Shown here in pieces: positions 15,095-23,702 of a stretch of 64,000 bases of DNA. The DNA comes from a bacterium. GTDB lineage: Bacteria > 4484-113 > JAFGCY01. Position 1 is the first letter of the stretch, and each line of letters begins with the position of its first letter. The stretch covers positions 142,705 to 206,704 of the forward strand of contig JADZFO010000040.1 in the NCBI GenBank assembly GCA_020849855.1, in the 5' to 3' direction. A program made the position numbers and the translations under genes. The notes below the pieces were generated by a model. The model was given only the letters and a program-made list of their open reading frames with translations, did not search any database and had not been told where the DNA came from.

Positions 15095-17041
15095 TTAAGT
15101 GGCGCTCGGCTCACTGCTTTTGCGGAAGCCGATTCCGGGGCGCTTGAGCGTCTGCTGGTCGAACTCCTGATAGCGCCGCACCAGCTTCTCCCATTCCAGA
15201 AGGTCAGGCGAGGTGCTCTCGAGGGCGCTCTTCAGGTCGCTCATGCCAATGGCGCGCTGCTCGCCTGTCTCGATAGCGCTGCGCCACGGAATCGTGGCGG
15301 CGTTCTCGACGACCTGGCGGATGGCATCAGCGCTGTAGTTGTTGGAGTTCTGCGCCAGCCAGGACCAGTCGATGTCCTCACTGACCAGGGGCCGCTGGTT
15401 CAGGTAAATCTTGAAAATCTCGGCGCGCTCGGCCGGGCCCGGTGGCGGCACGAAGATCAGGCGGCCCAGGCGGCCGGGGCGGCGCAGCGCGAAGTCCACT
15501 TCCCAGGGCGCGTTAGTTGCGCCCAGCACCATGACCTTGTCGTTGTCACTGGTCAGGCCGTCGAGCTCAATCAGCAGCTGGCTGATCAGCTTCTTCTCCC
15601 AGCCGCTCTGCATCGAGCTGCGGCTGCCGCCGATAGCGTCCACCTCGTCCAGGAAGACGATGGATGGGGCGCGCTTGCGGGCGGTGGCGAAGATCATGCT
15701 CACAGCCTTCTCGGAGTTTCCAACCCACTTGTCGAGCACCGAGGCCAGGTTGACGTTGATGAAAGAGACCTGGCACTCGCCAGCAGCCGCGCGGGCCAGC
15801 AGGGTCTTGCCACAGCCGGGAGGGCCGAAGAACAGAATCCCTCCGCCGGCGCGCTTGCCATAACGGCTGCTGATCTCAGGGTACTTCAAAGGGTACTCAA
15901 TGGTCTCGCGGATGGCCTGCTTGACCTTGTCGAGTCCGCCGATGTCGCTGAAACGCGCCTCGGGTATCTTGGCCTCGCCAAGCACGGCCTCTTCGTCACC
16001 CCGGCCAAAGGCCGTATAGATGTCGTCCTCCATGCCATAGCTCTGGCGGTGCAGCATCAGGCTGTGGCGGATCTGCTTAGCCTCAGGGTTGCCGGGCTGC
16101 AGTTCCAGCACGCGCTCAGCATCCTTGATAGCCTCGTCAAAGTAGTCGAGGCTCTCGTTGACCTTGGCGCGCTGGAGGAAGAGCTCAGGGTTTGCCGGCT
16201 CAAGCTGGACCAGGCGGTCCAGCACCTTCAGGGAGTCAATATTGCGGTTAAGCTGGAAGAGGCATTCCGACTGCTTCTTGAGCGCCAGCGGATCGTCCGG
16301 ATACTCATCCAGAAATGCCTCGACGTCGTCCAGCGCTGCCTCGTAATCTTCCATCTTGAGGCAGGCTTCAGCCCGGTCCAGCAGATAGCCGTGCTGATCA
16401 GGATACTGCTCGAGCAGGCGCTCATAGTCGCCACGGGCCCGGGCTGCATCCCCCTTATCCAGGTTGTAGTCCGCGCGCAGTTCGCGCAGCGGACCATGGA
16501 AGGGGAAGAAGAACAGGCCCAGGGTGGCCAGTTCAATCAGCGACTCATCCTCATGATTGTGCTCCAGGCGCCTTGAGACACGCATGAAAAGCTCAGCGGA
16601 AAACAGCGCCTGGCTGTTTGGCGGCAGGTAGAGCCGCAGCAGCTTTTCGAGGGGCTCCTGGAGCTGACGGACTACATCTTCCTTGCGCAGGGTCTCCAGC
16701 GCCATGCGGAAAAGCTTGAGAGCATAGTCTCGGTTCTGCTCTGCCCGGCTAAGCCGCAGCACTGATTCCAGGACAGCTCCAATACGGGCAGGTACCTCAG
16801 AGCGTGGATTCAGCACATAGCGTTCCACGCTCAGCAGCAGCTGGCGCTTCTCCGCCAGGCTGAGGTCAGGCAGCTCTGACAGAACGCCCAAAATGTCAAC
16901 TTTTGTATCCGCAGGGGAAAGCTTGAGCCTGAGCAGGTCCTGCTCGAACTCACGGCGGCGGCGCAGCGGCGTCTGAGGCAGCTGGCTGTCAAGAGAACGT
17001 GCTTCCCGGGGGGGCTCCGGGCTTTGGTGCTGATCTTGCAT
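15095..17041 (-). CDS. TPR-containing AAA+ ATPase
   Basis: The 648-residue protein starts at ATG 17041, preferred to in-frame codons upstream because TATAAT ends 10 nt before it. The N-terminal half is helical, with several TPR-like units between about 180 and 330. The C-terminal AAA module has Walker A GPPGCGKT (~406-413), Walker B IVFLDEVDA followed by IGGSRS, an NAPWEVD sensor 1 region and arginines in RRPGRLGR. It resembles CDC48/FtsH-clade AAA domains but lacks a protease, so the TPRs probably recruit substrate. The gene converges on the S55 peptidase gene; the 43 bp between the stops holds only a weak hairpin. Confidence 0.88.
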   Translation of the reverse strand: MQDQHQSPEPPREARSLDSQLPQTPLRRRREFEQDLLRLKLSPADTKVDILGVLSELPDLSLAEKRQLLLSVERYVLNPRSEVPARIGAVLESVLRLSRAEQNRDYALKLFRMALETLRKEDVVRQLQEPLEKLLRLYLPPNSQALFSAELFMRVSRRLEHNHEDESLIELATLGLFFFPFHGPLRELRADYNLDKGDAARARGDYERLLEQYPDQHGYLLDRAEACLKMEDYEAALDDVEAFLDEYPDDPLALKKQSECLFQLNRNIDSLKVLDRLVQLEPANPELFLQRAKVNESLDYFDEAIKDAERVLELQPGNPEAKQIRHSLMLHRQSYGMEDDIYTAFGRGDEEAVLGEAKIPEARFSDIGGLDKVKQAIRETIEYPLKYPEISSRYGKRAGGGILFFGPPGCGKTLLARAAAGECQVSFINVNLASVLDKWVGNSEKAVSMIFATARKRAPSIVFLDEVDAIGGSRSSMQSGWEKKLISQLLIELDGLTSDNDKVMVLGATNAPWEVDFALRRPGRLGRLIFVPPPGPAERAEIFKIYLNQRPLVSEDIDWSWLAQNSNNYSADAIRQVVENAATIPWRSAIETGEQRAIGMSDLKSALESTSPDLLEWEKLVRRYQEFDQQTLKRPGIGFRKSSEPSAT

Positions 17042-17051
17042 CTGCTGCTGA

Positions 17052-17057
17052 ATTATA
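17052..17057 (-). promoter_or_regulatory. -10 box TATAAT of the AAA+ ATPase gene
   Basis: A consensus hexamer ends 10 nt before the ATG, leaving a leader of only a few nucleotides. Confidence 0.5.
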
Positions 17058-17336
17058 CCTGCCGGCGGCAAATCTATCGCATCAGGCCTGGGCTATGTTG
17101 TTTAGCAGTGGCGCTAAAGGGGAATAACGCCCGGAATGCAGCACGGAAGAACAGCGGAGTACGAAGCAAAGGCAGCTCTTGAAGGGCAGCTCCTGCAACC
17201 TTTGTGCCAGTTTGTCAGTCACAAGGCAGTGAGGCTCGCTGAAATTCGACCGTGCTGTGGGCTCGGAAGGCCTGCCAGGGGCGAAATGGCAGCAAAAAAG
17301 GACAGTTTCGTATCTGAACAAGTATCGGAGTTTGCT

Positions 17337-17474
17337 ATGCCTCGTCTGCTCACAATCTGGTGCAGTCTGATAATTGGCCTTATGTGCATTCTTTTGGTTG
17401 CAGGTTTTGACGTTGACAGGGTTGCCGAGAACGCCAGAGAACATGCCATTCGTGTCTCAGATGCAGCCCTATAG
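17337..17474 (+). CDS. Possible small single-pass membrane protein
   Basis: A 45-residue frame starts at ATG with CGGAG 7 nt upstream and contains one strong transmembrane segment (roughly IWCSLIIGLMCILLVAG). It lies in the 630-bp gap between the AAA+ gene and the PadR gene. The rest of that gap (17058-17336 and 17475-17675) shows no clear gene, RNA or repeat to me. Length and lack of homology make the call tentative. Confidence 0.3.
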   Translation: MPRLLTIWCSLIIGLMCILLVAGFDVDRVAENAREHAIRVSDAAL

Positions 17475-17675
17475 TTGCACGATTTTATGCAAAGCAAACT
17501 ACCCCGCCGGTCAATATCGCAATTTTGATGACCGGTTAAATTAATGTGAGAATCAAATTCTTTCGACAAGACCTGTGATTAGCCGTTACATTTATCTTAA
17601 AATAGGCACCCCCGCGGACGCTGGGATGTTCGCAGCAGATTGAAGTCACACGCCTACGGTGTCAAGAGGAATCGC

Positions 17676-18317
17676 GTGCCTAAAGCTACCAAGATGCAGG
17701 AACTCGTCGTGCTCGGCCTTCTGAACGAGAAGCCGCGCTACGGCTACGAAATCAAAATGATCATCGATAATGTCATGAGCCACGTGATCGATGTTTCATC
17801 CGGCTCACTTTATTATGCCCTCAAGAAACTGCGCGAGCAGGGTCTGGTGAAGGAAACCGCGGTCGAGAAAGTCGGCCGGCGTCCCGAGCGTTCCATCTAC
17901 GAGATTACGGAGCTTGGCCAGAAGGCCTTCAGCGAAGACCTGCCAGAGCTGATCTTCCCGCAGGCGCGCCCCTTCTTTCCGCTCGACCTCGCGCTCTACT
18001 TTCTGCCCTTCGTCGATCCACGTGAGCAGCTCAGGCGGGTGCGCCTGCGCCTGGCTTACATCGCCCTGATGATTGAGTACAGCTCAGAGATCGAAGACCG
18101 CTTCTCAAGCAGCGCCCCGCCACACCACATGATGGTGCTCATGCACCAGCGGCACTACATGTTCATGGAACGTGATTATCTGACCGGGCTTTGCCAGGAG
18201 CTCGAGAAGCACGTCAGCTATGACCTTAGCGCCGCGGACATGCAGGAGGTCGCACTGGCGGCGAAGAACTACAAGGCCCGTGTCAGGTATGAAGTTGTGA
18301 CCAACCCTGAGCAGTAG
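17676..18317 (+). CDS. PadR-family transcriptional regulator
   Basis: The 213-residue protein starts at GTG 17676, chosen because AGGA lies 5 nt upstream and the PadR domain follows at once; an in-frame TTG lies 36 bp upstream. The N-terminal winged helix is classic: LVVLGLLNEKPRYGYEI, then SSGSLYYALKKL.EQGLV and RRPERSIYEITELG. The C-terminal ~100 residues are helical with many His/Met/Tyr residues, in the place of the PadR dimer/ligand domain. PadR proteins repress efflux or detoxification genes. The next gene starts 24 bp downstream with its own -10 box, so the target is not obvious. Confidence 0.9.
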   Translation: MPKATKMQELVVLGLLNEKPRYGYEIKMIIDNVMSHVIDVSSGSLYYALKKLREQGLVKETAVEKVGRRPERSIYEITELGQKAFSEDLPELIFPQARPFFPLDLALYFLPFVDPREQLRRVRLRLAYIALMIEYSSEIEDRFSSSAPPHHMMVLMHQRHYMFMERDYLTGLCQELEKHVSYDLSAADMQEVALAAKNYKARVRYEVVTNPEQ

Positions 18318-18328
18318 CGGGACTGACC

Positions 18329-18334
18329 TACAAT
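18329..18334 (+). promoter_or_regulatory. -10 box TACAAT exactly 6 nt before the ylmH-like GTG start
   Basis: TACAAT, 6 nt, GTG. The spacing equals that of five other genes in the window and implies that transcription begins at or next to the start codon. Confidence 0.6.
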
Positions 18335-18340
18335 CGCTCG

Positions 18341-19015
18341 GTGTTTGACTGGTCCAATCTGGCGCCTGATGAGATCTTACTGGCCCTGAGGGGCCTGAGC
18401 GATGGCGCGGCAAGCGGCTTTCTGGACACGCATCAGTTCTCAGTGCTGCTGGACAACCCTGAGCTGCGCCTTAACGGCGGACATCCGGCAGCCCAGTATC
18501 GCCGCGGCAGCCTTGAGGCTCAGCCTGCTCTGATTATCTGGACCTGCCGGCGCAGCGACCTGCCTGAGGGTCTGGGCAGCGCGCGAGCCATCCGGCAGGC
18601 CTGGCGCAACGCCGGGGAAGCGGCATGGGCTGTTGGCGACATCATTGTCGGCAGCGATTCCTGCTGGTTGGCCAGCTTGCCGGAGGCACCAGTGCGTGGC
18701 CTTATTCCTGCTCTTGAAGCTGCTGACCCGGCGACGGAGCTGCCAGGCGTGCAGCCTGAACGACTGACCGCCGCGAGCCTACGCGCAGATGCCGTGATCG
18801 CCTCACTTTTCAAGGTCAGCCGAGGCGAAGCACAGACGGCGATCGAATATGGCTTCGTCTTTCGCAACTTCCGGCCACTCAACCAGCGCACGACCCAGAT
18901 ACGCCAGGGCGACGAACTGGTCTATCGCACGAAGGGACGGATCCAGATCACGGAGATGGAAGAGAACAGCCGCAGTGGCCGCAACTGGCTCAGCTTCAGG
19001 CGTTATCCCTGTTGA
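18341..19015 (+). CDS. YlmH-like S4-domain RNA-binding protein
   Basis: The 224-residue protein starts at GTG 6 nt after TACAAT. The N-terminal two thirds resemble the YlmH mixed domain (L-L-D-N-P...RRG...ALIIW). Residues ~143-215 form an S4 RNA-binding domain: LRADAVIASLFKVSRGEAQTAI, a G-F-V-F-R-N strand, and QIRQGDELVYRTKGRIQI. YlmH-type proteins bind ribosomal RNA or stalled large subunits, and the genes often sit near cell-division loci. Here the gene is flanked by PadR and GGDEF genes, so the context adds little. Confidence 0.8.
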   Translation: MFDWSNLAPDEILLALRGLSDGAASGFLDTHQFSVLLDNPELRLNGGHPAAQYRRGSLEAQPALIIWTCRRSDLPEGLGSARAIRQAWRNAGEAAWAVGDIIVGSDSCWLASLPEAPVRGLIPALEAADPATELPGVQPERLTAASLRADAVIASLFKVSRGEAQTAIEYGFVFRNFRPLNQRTTQIRQGDELVYRTKGRIQITEMEENSRSGRNWLSFRRYPC

Positions 19016-19042
19016 TGCTGCTGTCAGAGGCCGGGGCCGGCT

Positions 19043-20050
19043 CTAGCTGGCCAGCATGCCGCGGCTGTAGACCACTACCCTGTTGCGGCCGCGCTCCTTG
19101 GCCTGGTACAGCGCCACATCCGCGCAGTGCACGGCCTGGTCCACGTTGAGAGCTTCAGCATGGTCACAGCAGTAAACGCCGCAGGAGATGGTGCAGTGAA
19201 GCTCATGTGTCTCAAAGGCCACCATGCACTCTGAGACCTTCTCGCGAAGTCGTTCGGCAATGATCTTCCCAACATCCTCGCTGGTGGCTGGCAGGAGGAT
19301 TAGGAACTCCTCGCCGCCAATGCGTCCAAAGACATCGCTTCGACGCAGAGTTGAGCTGATGGTCTGCGAGACGCACTTGAGGATCTTGTCACCGGCGGCA
19401 TGGCCGTAGGTGTCGTTGAAGGGCTTGAAGTGATCAATATCCAGGTAGATCAGAGTCAGTTCAGAATTCGCGCGGGCGCTGCGAGCCAGCTCCTCTTCAA
19501 GGCGGCGGAAGCAGAAGCGGCGGTTGTACAGCCCGGTCAGCGGGTCGGTGCTGGCCATGTACTCCAGGTCGGCCATGCGCTGCTTGAGCTCGTCCTGCAG
19601 GAACTTGATCCGCACGAGGTTATAGACCTGCGCCATCAGCTGGTACTCGCTGGCGCTGAAGTTCAGACAGGCCAGGGCGCCGTAGTACTGCGCCTCCATC
19701 ATCACCGCGCCATCCACTTCCTCGTGCAGAACAAAGACCACCGGGACGTCCTCAAAGGCCGACGCCGCGCGCACCTGGACGCACAGCGAGCTGACGTCCT
19801 CGATACACTGTGAGCAGATGATTGTGACGTCGACACGGTCTTCGTTGGCCTGAGAGACGGCGTCAATCGCGCCGTCAGCGTGGACGACTTCATAGTTGTA
19901 CATGTCCAGCAGCGACTGGATCAAGGTCCCGTCAGCGCTGTTGTCCGCGATGACGAGTATCCTCGGGCGGCCAACCATGCGCTGGTTGTAGGGCAGCAGA
20001 TCTCCGAGGGATGGACTCACAGGATTTTTATCGGCAGAGCCAAAGCGCAT
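19043..20050 (-). CDS. Diguanylate cyclase with degenerate receiver domain
   Basis: The 335-residue protein has an N-terminal receiver-like domain (RILVIADNSADGTLIQSLL...) and a C-terminal GGDEF domain. The GGDEF part is intact: TDPLTGLYNRR, YLDIDHFKPFNDTYGH, RIGGEEF (active-site GGEEF) and DVALYQAKERGRN. It should make cyclic di-GMP. The receiver lacks the usual acidic pair (ADNS instead of DD), and the phospho-acceptor strand reads VTIICSQC with no Asp, so it is probably not phosphorylated. The ATG at 20050 fits the divergent neighbour; ATG 19978, 6 nt after TACAAC and directly at the receiver domain, is a good alternative. No inhibitory-site RxxD is obvious. Confidence 0.9.
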   Translation of the reverse strand: MRFGSADKNPVSPSLGDLLPYNQRMVGRPRILVIADNSADGTLIQSLLDMYNYEVVHADGAIDAVSQANEDRVDVTIICSQCIEDVSSLCVQVRAASAFEDVPVVFVLHEEVDGAVMMEAQYYGALACLNFSASEYQLMAQVYNLVRIKFLQDELKQRMADLEYMASTDPLTGLYNRRFCFRRLEEELARSARANSELTLIYLDIDHFKPFNDTYGHAAGDKILKCVSQTISSTLRRSDVFGRIGGEEFLILLPATSEDVGKIIAERLREKVSECMVAFETHELHCTISCGVYCCDHAEALNVDQAVHCADVALYQAKERGRNRVVVYSRGMLAS

Positions 20051-20068
20051 CTGCAGAAGGCCGCGTGT

Positions 20069-20074
20069 TAGAAT
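20069..20074 (+). promoter_or_regulatory. -10 box TAGAAT exactly 6 nt before the DHH-like gene
   Basis: TAGAAT, 6 nt, GTG at 20081. The 30 bp between the divergent starts of the GGDEF and DHH-like genes leave no room for separate leaders. Confidence 0.55.
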
Positions 20075-20080
20075 CGGGGA

Positions 20081-21721
20081 GTGGCAAGCAGCGGTGAGCA
20101 GAGCGATTTTGCTCTTTATGAGTTCCTCCGCAGCACTGATACACATGCCCCCGAAACCCAGTCCGCACTCGCCTTCGCGCGGGTCTTCGCCGACCTGGCC
20201 CGGAGGGTGATTGCCGCCCGCTGCGCCCAGGACGGGGATGAGGTCGCCTACCCGCCCGGCCTGAGCTATTACACCCTGCGGGCCTTTATGGACCAGGGGC
20301 ACGAGCAGCTCTCGAGCCGGCTGTCTTCCATGGCCGGGCCGGACTGGCCGGGCCAGTGGTCATACCTTCTGGCCGACCTGGCCGAGTACCTGGCGCGTAT
20401 CCATCAAACTGCCGCCCCCGAGCGCAGCTCCCTGCAGGTCTGGGTGGGCAAGCCCGGCCAGCAGCAGATCCGGCTTTTTGGCTGGGCCACCACAGACGGC
20501 CTGGCCCTGGCAGGTGCCGTCCCGCCCGGCTTTGAGGCCCTGCGCGGCCTGCCGGTGGAGCCCTATCTACTGGACAGCGCCCCCGAGGCCGCGGCAATGC
20601 TGGCGCACTATGACGTGCATGGCCTGTCCATGATGGCCCTGACCCTGCGCTACCTGCGCAGCATCGGTATCAGCGAGCCGGCCTGCGCCATGAGCTTTGA
20701 ATGGACCGGCGATATCGGCAAGCTCTGGAAACGCGCTGTCCCGAAGACCTTTGACCTTGATGCCGGCATCCGGGCGGTGATCATGCTCGACTGCTCGGTC
20801 CATTCCCGCAAGCCGGCGCACACTCTGCGGGCCCTGGCGCGCCTGGAAGACAGCCAGCAGTCCAGGCTGATCATGGTTGACCACCACCCTGACACCTTCA
20901 TCCTGGCCCCGCAGATGCTGCACCCGAACCTCGACCTGGTGCTGACGGACGTCTTCAGCTGCGGCCTCAGCAAGCGCTGGGAGCAGACCGAGCTGGAGAT
21001 CATGGCGCTGGGCGCACTGAGCGACAAGGTGCCTGAGATCGAAAGCGCATTTCCCGCCAGCAGCTACCCCAGCCTGCACGCTGCCGTGGAGGACTATCAC
21101 CAGCGCCACCTGCAGTACAGCCCGACGCCAAGAGAGCTGCGCAACCGCGGCGAATACCCGCTGCGGCCCCTCTGGGAAGCCATCGCGGACGGGGCAAAGC
21201 TGGAGCCGGCACTGGCTGAGCGGGTGCTGGGCAAACTGCCGCCGGCTGAAGAAGTGCCGCAGGCGCAGTATCAGCTTGTCGGCGGCGTGCTGGTGATCAC
21301 CCAGCAGCTTCAGGCGATGGGCCGGGCCTGGTATGCCCTGCTTGAAGAGCTGATGAAGCGTGAGAACGTGCCCTATGCCATCGCTGTCCGGCTGCTGGAC
21401 AAGCGCCGTGCCAATTTCCTGCTGCTGACGCGTTGGCAGCTCACGCATGTGCCGCCGGTGCGCTACTTCATCCCTGAGCGCAACCTGCCGCAGGTGCTGG
21501 GCCACCCGGGCGCGCTCTGGGCCGACATGGACAAGGACCAGGCGCCGGACTTCCTGCGGGAGGTTATCGCCGGCATCAACCTCTACCTTGGCCTGGAGCA
21601 TGACAGTTCAACGGCAATTGAGCAAATCAGCAAGAACATCCTGGAGGCTGAGCCAGTCCGGATGGAGAATGTTCCGGACCCGGCGGCGGCCCCGCCGCAG
21701 GATGACGACCTGGATGACTAA
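20081..21721 (+). CDS. DHH-family phosphoesterase-like protein
   Basis: The 546-residue protein has a core from about residue 165 to 345 that follows the DHH order: HYDVHGLSMMALTLRYL, VIMLDCSVHSR (Asp237), IMVDHHPDT (the DHH triad at 267-269), and ALGALSDKVPEIE in the place of motif IV. These residues bind two Mn ions in DHH phosphoesterases such as RecJ and NrnA. The ~165-residue N-terminus and ~200-residue C-terminus do not match RecJ or NrnA, and the C-terminal RRANFLLLTRW region may be a DHHA1-like substrate domain. Substrate is unknown; c-di-GMP-derived pGpG is possible given the adjacent cyclase, but that is speculation. Confidence 0.7.
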   Translation: MASSGEQSDFALYEFLRSTDTHAPETQSALAFARVFADLARRVIAARCAQDGDEVAYPPGLSYYTLRAFMDQGHEQLSSRLSSMAGPDWPGQWSYLLADLAEYLARIHQTAAPERSSLQVWVGKPGQQQIRLFGWATTDGLALAGAVPPGFEALRGLPVEPYLLDSAPEAAAMLAHYDVHGLSMMALTLRYLRSIGISEPACAMSFEWTGDIGKLWKRAVPKTFDLDAGIRAVIMLDCSVHSRKPAHTLRALARLEDSQQSRLIMVDHHPDTFILAPQMLHPNLDLVLTDVFSCGLSKRWEQTELEIMALGALSDKVPEIESAFPASSYPSLHAAVEDYHQRHLQYSPTPRELRNRGEYPLRPLWEAIADGAKLEPALAERVLGKLPPAEEVPQAQYQLVGGVLVITQQLQAMGRAWYALLEELMKRENVPYAIAVRLLDKRRANFLLLTRWQLTHVPPVRYFIPERNLPQVLGHPGALWADMDKDQAPDFLREVIAGINLYLGLEHDSSTAIEQISKNILEAEPVRMENVPDPAAAPPQDDDLDD

Positions 21722-21757
21722 GTACAGTGCCCGCTGGGCTCCAACTGGGAGGAATAC

Positions 21758-23116
21758 ATGCGCAGCCTGATTCTGGCCACCGTGATCGCGTTCAGCGCCG
21801 CCGGCTCGGCCCTCGCTGGCCAGGCCGGCGAGGTGGAGGCCGTATCGCTGACGGTTTATAACAGCGACCTTGCCCTGATCCGCGAAGAGCGCAGTCTGCA
21901 GCTGGACGCCGGCACCCAGCTGGTGGTCCTGGACAACGTCTCTGGTCAACTGCGGCCCGAGACCGTGCACCTTGACACCAATGGCGGCAATGTCGCCGTG
22001 CTGGAACAGAACTTCGACTATGACCTGGTCAGCCGTGACAAACTGCTGCAGCGCTTCATCGGCAAGACCATCACGCTGCGCGACGACTACAGCAAGACAG
22101 AAATGACCGGCCGCCTGCTGTCTGTCAGCAGCGGCATAATTCTTGAAGTGGACGGCCAGGTGCTGCTGGACCCGCCGGGCCGCATCATCCTGCCCAGCGG
22201 CGCCGCCGACCAGCTTCTGCTGCGCCCCACCCTTTCCTGGCAGCTGGCCAGCGCCGCCCCGCTCAGCACCCGGGCTACGGTGAGCTACCTCTCTGGCGGC
22301 CTGTCCTGGAACGCGGACTACGTCATGGTGCTGAGCGCTGACGATAGTCGCGGCAGCCTGGAGGGCTGGGTCACGCTGAGTAACTACAGCGGCACGACCT
22401 ATGACAACGCCAGCCTCAAGCTGGTGGCCGGAGAGGTCAACCGCGTCCGGGACGAAATGGACTATGCCATGAAGGCTGGCGCGGCAGCACCGATGGCCGA
22501 GGCCTCCATGGCCGACGGCTTCCAGGAAGAGTCCCTCTTCGAGTACCACCTCTATGACCTGCAGCGGCAGACCACGATCAGGAACAACCAGCAGAAGCAG
22601 ATTGGCCTGCTGAGCGCCAGCGACTTCCCGGTAAAGAAGGTCATGGTCTTCGACGGCATGAACGGCGGCGATGTGAAGGTCAACGTCGAGTTCAACAATG
22701 GCGAGGAGAATGGCCTTGGCATGCCGCTTCCGGCCGGGACCATGCGGGTGATGAAGGCTGACAGCGAGGGCGAACTGCAGTTCATCGGCGAGAACAACAT
22801 CAAGCACACCCCGCGCAAGGAAGACATCCGTCTCTTCATCGGCAACGCCTTCGATGTGAAGGGCGAAGTGACACAGACCGAGTACAAAGACCTTGGTAAC
22901 GGCTATACGGCCAGCTACAAGGTCAAGCTTAAGAACCGTAAGGAGAAGGAAGCCGTCAGCGTAACCGTCCCGGTGGTGGTCTACGGTGAGTGGAAGATCA
23001 CCGCGAGCAACCACGATCCCATCGACAAGGACGCCTGGACGAAGGAGTTCATGGTCAACCTGCCCCCCGACAGCGAGAAGGAGCTGACCTACAGCATCCA
23101 GGTGACCTGGAAGTAG
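21758..23116 (+). CDS. Secreted DUF4139-type protein
   Basis: The 452-residue protein has a signal peptide (1-20) and starts at ATG with GGGAGG upstream, 37 bp after the DHH-like gene. The mature protein begins with VSLTVYNSDLALIREER, the hallmark opening of DUF4139 proteins, and ends with a second beta-sandwich block (KNRKEKEAVSVTVPV...PPDSEKELTYSIQVTW). It is nearly all beta-strand and probably periplasmic. Function of the family is unknown. It may be co-transcribed with the upstream gene. Confidence 0.8.
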   Translation: MRSLILATVIAFSAAGSALAGQAGEVEAVSLTVYNSDLALIREERSLQLDAGTQLVVLDNVSGQLRPETVHLDTNGGNVAVLEQNFDYDLVSRDKLLQRFIGKTITLRDDYSKTEMTGRLLSVSSGIILEVDGQVLLDPPGRIILPSGAADQLLLRPTLSWQLASAAPLSTRATVSYLSGGLSWNADYVMVLSADDSRGSLEGWVTLSNYSGTTYDNASLKLVAGEVNRVRDEMDYAMKAGAAAPMAEASMADGFQEESLFEYHLYDLQRQTTIRNNQQKQIGLLSASDFPVKKVMVFDGMNGGDVKVNVEFNNGEENGLGMPLPAGTMRVMKADSEGELQFIGENNIKHTPRKEDIRLFIGNAFDVKGEVTQTEYKDLGNGYTASYKVKLKNRKEKEAVSVTVPVVVYGEWKITASNHDPIDKDAWTKEFMVNLPPDSEKELTYSIQVTWK

Positions 23117-23195
23117 GCCAGATCCGGCCTGAGAGGGCAAACATGGCAGACAGAACTATACCTTCCAGACTGACGTCTAACACTGCGTGCAGTGC

Positions 23196-23201
23196 TATAC
23201 T
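23196..23201 (+). promoter_or_regulatory. -10 box TATACT exactly 6 nt before tatA
   Basis: TATACT, 6 nt, ATG at 23208. No Shine-Dalgarno lies between them. Confidence 0.55.
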
Positions 23202-23207
23202 CCAGAC

Positions 23208-23420
23208 ATGCCACTCGCGCTGATAGTCGGAATCGGCACGCAGGAGCTGCTGATCATCGCCGGCATCCTGCTGCTCATCTTTGGCGCCACCAAGGTGCCA
23301 CAGCTCATGCGCGGCTTTGGCCAGGGCATCCGCGAGTTCAAGGATGCTGTGAAGGACGAGTCGGCGGCCCAGGGCGGCGATGCTAAGCCTGAGGCCAACG
23401 GAGCGGACAAGCCGGCCTAG
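23208..23420 (+). CDS. tatA: Sec-independent protein translocase TatA/E
   Basis: The 70-residue protein starts at ATG 23208; an in-frame GTG 21 bp upstream overlaps the -10 box and is rejected. It has a short periplasmic N-terminus, the membrane helix GTQELLIIAGILLLIFGATKVPQL, and an amphipathic helix beginning MRGFGQGIREFKDAV. The FG-x-x-x-x-P hinge is that of TatA. TatA multimers form the pore that exports folded proteins with twin-arginine signals. No tatB or tatC is in the window. Confidence 0.93.
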   Translation: MPLALIVGIGTQELLIIAGILLLIFGATKVPQLMRGFGQGIREFKDAVKDESAAQGGDAKPEANGADKPA

Positions 23421-23483
23421 GCCTGCGCAGTGGCGGGTTTCCGGCCTTCCCCTAACTTCGGCCAGGAATTTTCCGCCGAAGCC

Positions 23484-23512
23484 TTGACAGCGCTAAGCAC
23501 CGACGGTATGAT
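23484..23512 (+). promoter_or_regulatory. Sigma-70-type promoter of the 5S rRNA gene
   Basis: TTGACA (23484-23489), 17-bp spacer, TATGAT (23507-23512). The expected start point falls at the 5S 5' end, about 23518. Confidence 0.8.
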
Positions 23513-23517
23513 TACCG

Positions 23518-23635
<118 letters not shown>

Positions 23636-23654
23636 TTTTTTTTTTGACCTGAAC

Positions 23655-23682
23655 AAGGGCGGCCACGGCCGCCCTTTTGTTT
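23655..23682 (+). terminator. Terminator of the 5S rRNA unit
   Basis: AAGGGCGGCC, loop ac, GGCCGCCCTT, then TTGTTT. The stem is perfect. It also faces the converging DUF1028 gene that ends at 23703. Confidence 0.8.
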
Positions 23683-23702
23683 AGCTGCCCACAGCCGACG
23701 CG

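Noticed and set aside
17082-17444. Minus-strand frames in the 17.1-17.6 kb gap
   Set aside because: No start signal or protein-like pattern. Only the short frame with a ribosome site and membrane helix at 17337 was kept, with low confidence.
23187-23207. Earlier GTG start for tatA
   Set aside because: It would place the -10 box inside the coding region and add residues not seen in TatA proteins.
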